This document shows positions 50,850 to 58,345 of a DNA stretch of 58,345 bases, piece after piece; positions within the stretch are counted from its first letter, which is position 1, and each line of letters starts with the position of its first letter. This DNA comes from CALVGQ01 sp964369385 (GTDB lineage: Bacteria; Bacillota_I; Bacilli_A; Erysipelotrichales; Erysipelotrichaceae), in contig CAYJEY010000012.1 of the NCBI GenBank assembly GCA_964369385.1, positions 1 through 58,345 on the forward strand, written 5' to 3'. Under the pieces are notes generated by a model. That model saw only the letters and a list, made by a program, of their open reading frames with translations. It was not told the DNA's origin and made no database searches. Both the position numbers and the translations under genes were made by a program.

Positions 50850-52226
50850 ATGAAAACAGTTTGGGAAAAATATGATGAAAATCAAATGAAAGCCTGCTTC
50901 GAACTAGGAGAAGGTTATAAACACTATATTTCTGTTGGAAAAACAGAAAGACTTTGTGTAAATGAAACAATAAAGTTGGCAAAGGAACAGGGGTTTGTAG
51001 ATCTTGATGATGTTATTGCTTCAGGAAAAAAACTTGTTGCAGGAGACCGTGTATATGCACAAAACATGGGAAAAAATATCTGCTTATTTGTTGTAGGAAA
51101 ACAACCACTAACTCAAGGGATGAATATTCTAGGCGCACATATTGATTCACCACGTTTAGATTTGAAGCAAAAACCACTATATGAAGATCATGGATTAGTT
51201 TTGATGGATACACATTATTATGGTGGTGTGAAAAAGTATCAATGGGTTGCAATGCCAATGGCTTTACATGGTGTTGTATGCAAGAAAGATGGTACTGTTG
51301 TAGAAATTTCAATTGGTGAAAATGAAAATGATCCAGTTGTAGGAATAAGTGACCTACTTATTCACTTGTCTGCAGACCAAATGTCAAAAACAGGTGCAAG
51401 AGTTGTTGAGGGAGAAGATTTAAATGTTCTTGTTGGAAGTATTCCTGCAAAAGGAGAAGGTAAAGATCTTGTTAAAAAGGCAATTCTTGACTTATTCCAA
51501 CAACAATATGGTATTGAAGAAGATGACTTTATCTCTGCTGAACTGCAAATTGTACCAGCAGGTAAAGCACGTGATTATGGGCTAGACCGTAGTATGATAA
51601 TCGGATATGGTCATGATGATCGTGTTTGTGCTTATGCTTCACTTATTGCAACATTTGAGAGTAACACACCAGATCGTACGAGTTGCTGTATCTTAGTTGA
51701 TAAAGAAGAAGTAGGTAGTGAGGGTGCTACTGGAATGCATTCACGCTTTTTTGAAAATACGGTAGCAGAATTGATGAACTGTGTTGGCGAATATAGTGAA
51801 CTTCAATTGCGCCGTGCAATGGCTGCATGTAAAATGTTGTCAAGTGATGTAAGTGCAGGATTTGATCCTAACTATCCTTCAGTTAATGAAATGAAAAATA
51901 CAGCATTCTTTGGATGTGGTGTATGTTTCAATAAATATACAGGAAGTCGTGGTAAGAGTGGATGTAATGATGCTAATCCAGAATTTATCGCTCAATTACG
52001 CGATGTAATGGATCAATTTGATATTCAATTCCAGACAGCAGAGCTTGGGAAAGTAGACCAAGGAGGCGGAGGAACAATCGCCTATATCTTAGCTAATTTC
52101 AATATGCAAGTAATTGATGCAGGTGTACCTGTTCAAAATATGCATGCACCATGGGAAGTAGTTTCTAAAGCTGATTTATATGAATCATATCGTGCATACA
52201 GTGCATTTTTACAAGGAATTAAGTAA
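50850..52226 (+). CDS. M18 family aminopeptidase
   Basis: A 458 aa zinc aminopeptidase I/aspartyl-aminopeptidase family member, a cytoplasmic enzyme removing acidic or other N-terminal residues from peptides. Metal and catalytic residues are in GAHIDSPRLDL (His), VDKEEVGSEGATG (Glu-Glu), DVSAGFDPNYP (Asp) and VQNMHAPWEV (His). Length fits M18 (430-460). GACGGAGG precedes the ATG; a TATAAT lies at 50821-50826. It is followed by the T-box-controlled transporter operon. Confidence 0.93.
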   Translation: MKTVWEKYDENQMKACFELGEGYKHYISVGKTERLCVNETIKLAKEQGFVDLDDVIASGKKLVAGDRVYAQNMGKNICLFVVGKQPLTQGMNILGAHIDSPRLDLKQKPLYEDHGLVLMDTHYYGGVKKYQWVAMPMALHGVVCKKDGTVVEISIGENENDPVVGISDLLIHLSADQMSKTGARVVEGEDLNVLVGSIPAKGEGKDLVKKAILDLFQQQYGIEEDDFISAELQIVPAGKARDYGLDRSMIIGYGHDDRVCAYASLIATFESNTPDRTSCCILVDKEEVGSEGATGMHSRFFENTVAELMNCVGEYSELQLRRAMAACKMLSSDVSAGFDPNYPSVNEMKNTAFFGCGVCFNKYTGSRGKSGCNDANPEFIAQLRDVMDQFDIQFQTAELGKVDQGGGGTIAYILANFNMQVIDAGVPVQNMHAPWEVVSKADLYESYRAYSAFLQGIK

Positions 52227-52274
52227 TTTTTGAAAAGTTTTTGAAAAAATTTCAGAAAATTCTTTTCAAAAGTG

Positions 52275-52303
52275 TTGACAAGTAATCTAAAATGAATTAT
52301 ATT
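52275..52303 (+). promoter_or_regulatory. Promoter of amino-acid transporter T-box operon
   Basis: TTGACA (52275-52280), 17-nt spacer and TATATT (52298-52303) lie directly before the T-box leader. Confidence 0.8.
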
Positions 52304-52319
52304 TATGCATATACAAATT

Positions 52320-52548
52320 CAATGAACAAGAGAGTAACTTGAAATCACCGATAGCGAGTAGGGGACAGTGGAAGCCCTATGGCAATGATGAGAGTGAAAC
52401 GCACTTGGGAGATGCTACTTCGAAATTAGTAGAAGTAGACGCAAATCTAGCGTTATAGATGAGGTGGTTAGACAGTTAATGTTTAGCAACTAGGGTGGTA
52501 CCGCGATGTTTACGTCGTCTCTAGATTTATAGAGACGGCGTTTTTTTT
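52320..52548 (+). ncRNA. T-box leader 1, probable arginine specifier (CGC)
   Basis: The leader has the T-box sequence AGGGTGGTACCGCG (52492-52505) and a terminator (52512-52541, then eight T). Stem I contains AGAGTA opposite GAAACGCA (52396-52403), the loop-E-type specifier loop. Reading the codon before the conserved final A gives CGC (Arg), 52400-52402; AAC (Asn) is the alternative. The antiterminator UGGU pairs with tRNA ending ACCA, meaning discriminator A73, which suits tRNA-Arg better than tRNA-Asn (G73). It senses uncharged tRNA and controls the ABC transporter. Confidence 0.92.
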
Positions 52549-52578
52549 ATTAACAGGGGAAAAGAAAGAGGAATGAAC

Positions 52579-53430
52579 ATGAAAAAATTATTAACAATAT
52601 TATTAGCAAGCTTACTACTTGCAGGATGTAGCTCGAGTGAAACTAAAGAAGAAACAGTAGAATATGCAAATTTACTAGAGCAAATCCAAGGTGAAGGAAA
52701 AATTGTAGTTGCAACATCACCAGACTATGCACCATTTGAATTCTATGATGCGGATCAAAACATCGTTGGATCTGAAATCAACTTAATGAATTATGTAGCA
52801 GAGCAATTAGGTGTTGAAGTGGAATATGTGCCTTATACATTCTTAGAAACAATGACAGCAGTTCAATCAGGTAAAGTTGATGTTGCAATCTCTGGATACA
52901 ACTGGACACCGGACCGTGCTGAAGTAATGGAATTATCAATTGGTTATAATAACACTGGAGATACTGAATCATCTTGTCAAGGATTCTTAGTGAAAGCTGA
53001 AAATGCTGATCAATATACGACATTAGCTGACTTCTCTGGTAAAACAGTAGGAGCACAAGAAAATTCAGTGCAACAACATTATGTAACTACACAACTTGCA
53101 GACGCTGTACGTGAACCAGTAATTGATGTGTCAAATGCAGTATTATCACTACAAACTGACAAAATTGACGCAGTTGCATTAGCGTGTGTTGTAGCTGATG
53201 GTCATGCTAATTCAAGTAATGGAGAATTAGTAAGATTAGATCTTACGTTTGAGTTAGATGAACAAATTCCAGTGGGAAATGTGATTGCAGCTCAAAAAGG
53301 TGAAGTTGAACTTATTGAAGCAATAAACGAGATTTTAGAAGATATCAATGAACAAGGAATGTTTGAAGAATTTGAGCAACAAGCATTTGATGTTGCTTCT
53401 GAAATGGGATTAGATTTAGAGGGAGAATAA
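52579..53430 (+). CDS. Amino-acid ABC transporter substrate-binding lipoprotein 1
   Basis: A 283 aa lipoprotein of the polar amino-acid binding family (PBP type 2). The signal KKLLTILLASLLLAGC ends in a lipobox, followed by SSSETKEE. Domain features are GKIVVATSPDYAPFEFYDADQNIVG and DFSGKTVGAQENSVQQ. Start at 52579: AAAGAAAGAGG lies 7 nt upstream, whereas the ATG at 52573 is too close. It delivers substrate to the permease encoded 1 nt downstream. The T-box suggests arginine or another basic amino acid. Confidence 0.9.
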   Translation: MKKLLTILLASLLLAGCSSSETKEETVEYANLLEQIQGEGKIVVATSPDYAPFEFYDADQNIVGSEINLMNYVAEQLGVEVEYVPYTFLETMTAVQSGKVDVAISGYNWTPDRAEVMELSIGYNNTGDTESSCQGFLVKAENADQYTTLADFSGKTVGAQENSVQQHYVTTQLADAVREPVIDVSNAVLSLQTDKIDAVALACVVADGHANSSNGELVRLDLTFELDEQIPVGNVIAAQKGEVELIEAINEILEDINEQGMFEEFEQQAFDVASEMGLDLEGE

Positions 53431-53431
53431 A

Positions 53432-54103
53432 ATGGATTTAATTCAAAGCTGTATCGATTTATTTTTAGGAAACTGGGAACTGTTTCTAGAGGGTACACTC
53501 ACAACACTTAGGCTTGCAGCAATTGCCGTATTTTTTGGAAGTATTCTAGGAGCTATTATTGCAGTACTCCAGTTATCCAATAATAAAATCATTGGATTCA
53601 TATTGAAAGTGTACACTACTGTATTCCGTGCTACACCGTTGTTAGTTCAATTGTATATTGCTTACTATTTTTTACCAGAAGCAATACCAGCTTTGAGTGA
53701 AATTTCAAAAGAAAATGCAGTACTTGTCGCTCTTGTGTTAAATAGTGGAGCGTATGTTGCAGAAATCTTTAGAAGTGGGATAAATGCTGTTGATAAAGGT
53801 CAAAGTGAAGCTGCTCGCTCACTTGGCATGAGTAGATACAATACGATGGTAAAAATCATCTTTCCTCAAGCGATTAAAAATATCCTACCTGCTCTAGGTA
53901 ATGAATACATTACAATGATTAAAGAAACATCATTGGCATCCACTCTTGCAGTAGGTGATTTGATGTATACACGTAATATCTTTGCAGGTCGATATATCAC
54001 GATTGAACCATTATTTATCATTGCAGCAATTTATTTAGTTGTTGTTGTTGCCTTAACGGCATTATTGGGATTATTAGAAAAGAGGTTGAGTGTAAGTGAC
54101 TAA
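53432..54103 (+). CDS. Amino-acid ABC transporter permease 1
   Basis: A 223 aa HisM/GlnP-type permease with about five membrane helices. The coupling motif is the EAA loop EAARSLGMSRYNTMVKIIFPQAI; FRATPLLVQLYIAYY and GNEYITMIKETSLAS are also typical. It starts 1 nt after the binding-protein gene and overlaps the ATPase gene by 8 nt. Confidence 0.92.
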   Translation: MDLIQSCIDLFLGNWELFLEGTLTTLRLAAIAVFFGSILGAIIAVLQLSNNKIIGFILKVYTTVFRATPLLVQLYIAYYFLPEAIPALSEISKENAVLVALVLNSGAYVAEIFRSGINAVDKGQSEAARSLGMSRYNTMVKIIFPQAIKNILPALGNEYITMIKETSLASTLAVGDLMYTRNIFAGRYITIEPLFIIAAIYLVVVVALTALLGLLEKRLSVSD

Positions 54104-54833
54104 TCAAGTACTAATTCAAGTAGAAGATTTAAAGAAGAACTTTGGTAAATTAGAAGTGCTCAAAGGAATTAATGAGTCAATTCACCAAGGTGAAGTAGTA
54201 TCTATTATTGGACCTTCTGGTAGTGGGAAATCAACTTTCTTACGATGCCTCAACTTACTTGAAGTACCAACTTCAGGAAAAGTAATATTTGAAGGTGTAG
54301 ACATTACAGATAAAAATGTAAAATTAGATAAACATCGACAAAAAATTGGGATGGTATTTCAACACTTCAATGTGTTTCCACACTTAACGGTGCTAGAAAA
54401 TATTACAATTACACCAACACTTGAAAAAGGTGTGAGTAAAGTTGATGCAAATACAAAGGCAAAAGAATTGCTTGAGATGGTTGGACTAGGAGAGAAAATT
54501 AATGAATATCCAAGAAAACTATCAGGTGGTCAAAAGCAGCGTTTAGCAATTGTGCGGGCACTTGCTATGGAACCAGATGTGATGTTGTTTGATGAACCAA
54601 CATCAGCACTAGATCCAGAAATGGTGAAAGACGTCTTAGAAGTAATTAAAAAATTGGCTGATGACGGAATGACATGTGTTATTGTGACACATGAGATGGG
54701 ATTTGCAAAAGAGGTAAGTGATCGTGTCTTCTTTATGGATGAGGGAATCATTCAAGAAAAAGGCTCACCAATAGATATCTTCGAGAATGCAAAAAATTCA
54801 AGAACGATAGAATTTTTAAGTAAAGTATTATAA
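54096..54833 (+). CDS. Amino-acid ABC transporter ATP-binding protein (GlnQ/ArtP type)
   Basis: A 245 aa ATPase with Walker A GPSGSGKST, Q-loop region, signature LSGGQKQR, Walker B VMLFDEPTS and H-loop VTHEMGFAKE. It starts with GTG at 54096, overlapping the permease end. It is the only ATPase for the two transporter modules here, so it probably serves both. It is followed by T-box 2. Confidence 0.93.
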   Translation: MTNQVLIQVEDLKKNFGKLEVLKGINESIHQGEVVSIIGPSGSGKSTFLRCLNLLEVPTSGKVIFEGVDITDKNVKLDKHRQKIGMVFQHFNVFPHLTVLENITITPTLEKGVSKVDANTKAKELLEMVGLGEKINEYPRKLSGGQKQRLAIVRALAMEPDVMLFDEPTSALDPEMVKDVLEVIKKLADDGMTCVIVTHEMGFAKEVSDRVFFMDEGIIQEKGSPIDIFENAKNSRTIEFLSKVL

Positions 54834-54840
54834 AATCAAT

Positions 54841-55052
54841 GATCAAAAGAGTAATAAGACATGCGGATAAAGCGATTAGAGGATGGTGCAAGCTCTAAAA
54901 AAGCAGTCTTATGAAACGCATTTGTGAGATGTTACTTTGAACTTACAGTAGGAGTAAACGTAAATCCAACGTTATGGGTTGAGTGATTAGATGAATATCT
55001 AATAACTAGAGTGGTATCGCGAGAAAGTCGTCTCTAGAGGGGGCGGCTTTTT
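54841..55052 (+). ncRNA. T-box leader 2, internal to the operon, probable CGC (Arg) specifier
   Basis: T-box sequence AGAGTGGTATCGCG (55008-55021), terminator GTCGTCTC/GGGGGCGGC with T-run after it, and stem I with AGAGTA opposite GAAACGCA (54913-54920), the same specifier loop as T-box 1; putative CGC at 54917-54919. UGGU again indicates an A73 tRNA. It begins 8 nt after the ATPase gene with no clear promoter, so it appears to gate read-through into the second module. Confidence 0.9.
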
Positions 55053-55088
55053 CTATACATAAAATTGAGAGAATAGAGGAGAAAACAT

Positions 55089-55913
55089 ATGAAAAAGGGG
55101 ATTAAAGCATTAGTTGCACTAGCAGTAATAGTAAGCGTTTCAGGTTGTTCAGAAGAAAAATCGAAGTTAGATCAAATTTTAGAAAATGGAAAAATTATTG
55201 TAGCGACATCGCCAGATTATGTACCAATGGAGTTTTTAGATAGTGATGGGAATGTTGTAGGGTCAGATATTTCATTAGCTCAACACATTGCTGATGAATT
55301 AGGCGTTGAACTTGAAATCATGAGTGTTGACTTTAGTACTACAATGATTTCTGTTGACTTAGGTAATGCAGATATTGCGATTTCAGGATTTGGATGGACT
55401 GAAGAGCGCGAGGACAACTTTGAATTATCAATCGGTTATAACAAGGATGAAGAAAGCTCATGCCAAGGGTTAATTGTTCCAGCAGATCAAGTAAATGAAT
55501 ATGAGACATTAGAAGACTTCAGTGGTTTAGTGATTGGTGCACAAGCTAATTCACTTCAACTCGGATATGCACAAGATCAAATTCCGGATGCTACTGTTGA
55601 AATCTTTACAGATATCGGACTTGGAATCACAGAGTTGCAAGTTGGAAAATATGATGCTGTATCACTTAGTTGTGACTTAGCAAAAGGATATGAAAATGCA
55701 GGTTTAGGGCTAGCAAAATCGCCAGTAGAGTTTGTAATAGATTATGATGATAACACTGCAGGAAATGTAATTGCAGTTAAAAAAGGCGAAACTGAATTAG
55801 TTGAGGCAATCAATGAAATATTAATTGAAGTCAATGAGCAGGGATTATATACAGTTTGGGATGCTGAAGCAGAAGAACTGGCAAAATCAATGGGAATTGA
55901 CCTAGGAGAATAG
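55089..55913 (+). CDS. Amino-acid ABC transporter substrate-binding lipoprotein 2
   Basis: A 274 aa paralogue of the first binding protein. Lipobox VSVSGCSEEKSK, then GKIIVATSPDYVPMEFLDSDGNVVG and DFSGLVIGAQANSLQL. AGAGGAGAAAA precedes the ATG. It probably binds the same class of amino acid with different affinity or preference. The permease follows after 2 nt. Confidence 0.9.
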   Translation: MKKGIKALVALAVIVSVSGCSEEKSKLDQILENGKIIVATSPDYVPMEFLDSDGNVVGSDISLAQHIADELGVELEIMSVDFSTTMISVDLGNADIAISGFGWTEEREDNFELSIGYNKDEESSCQGLIVPADQVNEYETLEDFSGLVIGAQANSLQLGYAQDQIPDATVEIFTDIGLGITELQVGKYDAVSLSCDLAKGYENAGLGLAKSPVEFVIDYDDNTAGNVIAVKKGETELVEAINEILIEVNEQGLYTVWDAEAEELAKSMGIDLGE

Positions 55914-55915
55914 CG

Positions 55916-56575
55916 ATGAGTATTCTGGAGGTTCTATTTACCTATTGGCCGCTCTTTTTACAAGGATTAGCGATTACAATGATGTATTCGCTAATCTCAG
56001 TATTAATAGGAACACTACTAGGTGCAATCATAGCAATGCTACGCTTTAAAAACAATAAGATACTGAATGTTATTATTGTAAGCTATATCAATGTGATTCG
56101 TGGCACACCACTCTACTTGCAATTGTTATTTTTCTACATTGGGGTACCAATGGCGATTCCCGCAATATCAGGATTACCTGATGATGCATTTATTATTACA
56201 GCATTGGTAATCAACAGTAGTGCATATGTATCTGAAATTATTCGTGCAGGTATTAACTCAGTAGATAAGGGGCAAAAAGAGGCGGCAATATCATTAGGGA
56301 TGTCAGAGCGAAATTGCATGAATAAAATTATTTTGCCTCAAGCAATTAAAAACATTATTCCTGCCCTAGGTAACGAATATATTATGATGGTAAAAGAGAC
56401 TTCGATTGCATCAACATTAGCTGTAAGTGAGTTAATGTATACGCGTGTTATTTTGCAAAATCACTTTTTATTTATACAACCATTAATTATTATTGCAGCA
56501 ATCTATTTTATTGTGACGTACTTATTATCTAAGCTTGTTTCTTTGATTGAATTAAAGCTGAGTGTAAGTGATTAG
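55916..56575 (+). CDS. Amino-acid ABC transporter permease 2
   Basis: A 219 aa HisM-type permease with about five helices and the EAA loop EAAISLGMSERNCMNKIILPQAI. It is similar throughout to permease 1, including the C-terminal LSVSD. No ATPase gene follows, so it probably uses the upstream GlnQ-type protein. AGGAGAATA precedes the ATG. The M14 peptidase gene starts 13 nt beyond its end. Confidence 0.9.
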   Translation: MSILEVLFTYWPLFLQGLAITMMYSLISVLIGTLLGAIIAMLRFKNNKILNVIIVSYINVIRGTPLYLQLLFFYIGVPMAIPAISGLPDDAFIITALVINSSAYVSEIIRAGINSVDKGQKEAAISLGMSERNCMNKIILPQAIKNIIPALGNEYIMMVKETSIASTLAVSELMYTRVILQNHFLFIQPLIIIAAIYFIVTYLLSKLVSLIELKLSVSD

Positions 56576-56588
56576 GAGGATGAATGAA

Positions 56589-58280
56589 ATGAATACTACA
56601 TTTAAATATGATCATTATTTTCAATATGATGAACTAAGCGATTGTTTAAAAACGTTGCAAGAAAAGTATAGTGACTATATGGAGTTATCAAGTATTTGTG
56701 AGACACCTGAGCAAAAACAGGTTTGGCAAGTTACATTAACTAACTTCAAAACAGGACCTGCACTATCAAAACCAGCTATTTATATTGATGGAAATACGCA
56801 TGCTGGAGAAGTAACTGGTTCAATGGCTGCTATGCATACAATCGATTATTTGCTTAGTAATTTGGATGATCAAAAGGTAAAATGCTTACTTGATGAGAAA
56901 GTAGTTTATGTAATCCCAAGAATAAGTCCTGATGGGGCTGAAACTTATCTAAGTACTCCATATACTTTACGATCAGTTAATCGCCCTTATTTAGCAGATA
57001 AAAAGGGGATTATGCCTTTTGATATTGATGACAATGGTGTTATCTTGATGATGCGTGTGAAAGATCAACACGGAGCATACAAGAAAGGCACAAAACACTC
57101 ATTATTAATGGAAAAAAGAAGTCCAGATGAAACAAGTGGAGAGTTTTATAACATTTATACTGAAGGAATGATTGAAAATTTTGATGGAGAAAATATACCA
57201 GGAAACAAAACACCATGGGGATTAGATTTTAATCGTAACTATCCATATGGCTGGTTCAGTGAATCACGTCAACCTGGAGCTGGTCCGTATCCATTAAGTA
57301 ACCCAGAGACAAAAGCGGTTGTAGATTTTGTGTTGAGTCATCAAAACATTGGTGTTGTGGCAACTCATCATACATCAGGAGGAGTTTTATTGTTTCCACC
57401 AGGAACGATGCCAAGTTCACAAGCCTCAAATCAAGATATTGATGCTTATAAGACAATTGGAAAAATGGCAACACAAGAAATGGGATATGACGTGATAAAT
57501 ATCTTTGATCATTTTATGAAAGATAAAGAGTTGTATTCCTCAGGAGCGTTTGATGATTGGTGTTATCAAACACAAGGAATACTCGCATACACAGTCGAGT
57601 TATGGGATATGATGACAAGAGCTGGAAAACCGATTGATTGGAAGAGTGATAAAATTGAATCGTTTGAAGAAGAATGTGAAAGTTTCCTTGCCCAAATTGA
57701 ATGGGTAAATAAAGAAATACCAGAGGCTTTGGTAGATTGGCAAGAAGTTCAACATCCTCAACTGGGCCTTGTAGAAGTAGGAGGAATTCATTGTAAGTTC
57801 ACACATCAAAACTGCCCACCAAAATACTTACTACAAGAAGTAGAAAAAACAACGAAGTTCATAATGCGTTATGCAGCTACACTTCCGCAACTTAAGATTG
57901 ATGAAATTCAAGTGACACCGCTCGAGGCTGATTTATATAAAGTAGAAGCTGTGATAGCGAATCATGGTTATCTACCAACTAATATCTCGCAAGAGGCAAT
58001 CAAGCTTGATTTAAAGCAACCCATCAAAGTTTCATTAGAAGGTGACTTCCAATTGATTAGCGGAGAAAAAATTATTGAAGTAGATCAGCTTGCAGGGTTT
58101 GGTCAAATCAATACTGGATTTCATTTCTATAATGGAATAACAACTGAGAAATCAGAGGCAATCACAAAGAAAGTAACATGGGTAGTAAAAACAGATAGTG
58201 ATGAAATATTTACAGTAAGAGCATTTCACTTTAAAGCGGGAAAGGCAACACAAAGTTTTCAACTTATCAAAAATAGATAA
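56589..58280 (+). CDS. M14 family zinc carboxypeptidase
   Basis: A 563 aa protein with an M14 carboxypeptidase domain in roughly residues 20-370. Zinc ligands are His and Glu of DGNTHAGEVTGS and His of THHTSGG; the catalytic Glu is in YTVELWDMM. The remaining C-terminal about 190 residues look like a beta-rich accessory domain. There is no signal peptide, so it may act on imported peptides. I set the start at 56589, 9 nt after AGGAGG. It is probably in the same transcript as transporter module 2. Confidence 0.87.
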   Translation: MNTTFKYDHYFQYDELSDCLKTLQEKYSDYMELSSICETPEQKQVWQVTLTNFKTGPALSKPAIYIDGNTHAGEVTGSMAAMHTIDYLLSNLDDQKVKCLLDEKVVYVIPRISPDGAETYLSTPYTLRSVNRPYLADKKGIMPFDIDDNGVILMMRVKDQHGAYKKGTKHSLLMEKRSPDETSGEFYNIYTEGMIENFDGENIPGNKTPWGLDFNRNYPYGWFSESRQPGAGPYPLSNPETKAVVDFVLSHQNIGVVATHHTSGGVLLFPPGTMPSSQASNQDIDAYKTIGKMATQEMGYDVINIFDHFMKDKELYSSGAFDDWCYQTQGILAYTVELWDMMTRAGKPIDWKSDKIESFEEECESFLAQIEWVNKEIPEALVDWQEVQHPQLGLVEVGGIHCKFTHQNCPPKYLLQEVEKTTKFIMRYAATLPQLKIDEIQVTPLEADLYKVEAVIANHGYLPTNISQEAIKLDLKQPIKVSLEGDFQLISGEKIIEVDQLAGFGQINTGFHFYNGITTEKSEAITKKVTWVVKTDSDEIFTVRAFHFKAGKATQSFQLIKNR

Positions 58281-58345
58281 GATATCACAGAACTTTCACA
58301 ATTCACACGTATAGCTCACACAACAAGGAGGTATACTTTAGTTAA
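58281..58345. other. Window-end intergenic segment with unassigned SD-like site
   Basis: AAGGAGG occurs at 58325-58331, but the 14 remaining bases contain no start codon at suitable distance. It may belong to a gene beginning beyond the window. No terminator hairpin is visible after the M14 gene. Confidence 0.4.

Noticed and set aside
52396..52403. Asparagine (AAC) reading of the T-box specifier
   Set aside because: AAC would overlap the GAA of the loop-E motif, and UGGU demands an A73 tRNA whereas bacterial tRNA-Asn carries G73. Not excluded entirely.
58325..58331. Start of a further gene at the window end
   Set aside because: An SD-like AAGGAGG is present but no start codon follows before the sequence ends.

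Overview
The window is AT-rich DNA with short intergenic gaps, strong AGGAGG-type ribosome binding sites, T-box leaders, a tetrahydrofolate riboswitch and classical hairpin-plus-T-run terminators. Together with Nfn-type electron bifurcation, radical-SAM enzymes and ferredoxin-type reductases, this points to a fermentative, probably anaerobic or aerotolerant low-GC Firmicute (Bacillota). Gene content fits Erysipelotrichia-like lineages, but I cannot fix the species. I saw no rRNA, tRNA, CRISPR array or prophage.

Layout. 1-2555: end of an alpha-glucoside PTS permease (EIICB) and its GH4 6-phospho-alpha-glucosidase. 2601-5875 (minus): DHH phosphoesterase and the NfnAB transhydrogenase pair. 6048-7774: PadR regulator, HAAS-like membrane protein and DUF4097 protein behind a promoter flanked by PadR-like half-sites. 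7814-10675 (minus): HtrA protease and a FAD-dependent COG2509 protein. 10828-13111: RimO and a ROK kinase. 13268-17325: MarR regulator plus a heterodimeric ABC exporter with three operator palindromes. 17415-22995: RlmI-like methyltransferase, M29 aminopeptidase, a lipoprotein gene with an apparent one-base defect at its start, a DUF2779 protein and an M19 dipeptidase. 23008-23474: a decayed IS3-family element in the loop of a terminator. 23486-24907 (minus): a membrane protein and FolT under a THF riboswitch. 25036-26548: MATE exporter behind a leader terminator. 26622-34626: U32 pair (TrhP1/TrhP2-like), two SpoU methyltransferases, a PEPCK/HPrK-like P-loop protein, an anSME-like radical SAM protein, a polysaccharide deacetylase and an SDR. 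34650-37772 (minus): Cys-rich protein, VanY-like carboxypeptidase, RluA-type pseudouridine synthase and an rRNA methyltransferase-like protein. 37928-41642: PcrA helicase, aldo/keto reductase-ferredoxin fusion and DUF1904. 41694-46554 (minus): MntP, MgtE and a queuosine operon (tgt-queA-queH). 46643-50779: small ORF, TVP38 protein, membrane protein, amidase, patatin and cation/proton antiporter. 50850-58280: M18 aminopeptidase, then two polar amino-acid ABC transporter modules, each behind its own T-box, and an M14 carboxypeptidase.

Themes. RNA modification is strongly represented: rimO, two RlmI-type methyltransferases, the U32 pair, two SpoU enzymes, an RluA-type synthase, tgt, queA and queH. 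Peptide and amino-acid acquisition is the second theme (M29, M19, M18, M14, T-box-controlled uptake). The most notable regulatory structures are the two T-boxes with the same specifier loop, the FolT THF riboswitch with an SD-sequestering hairpin, the MATE leader with a long terminator and overlapping small ORF, and operator arrays at padR and marR.
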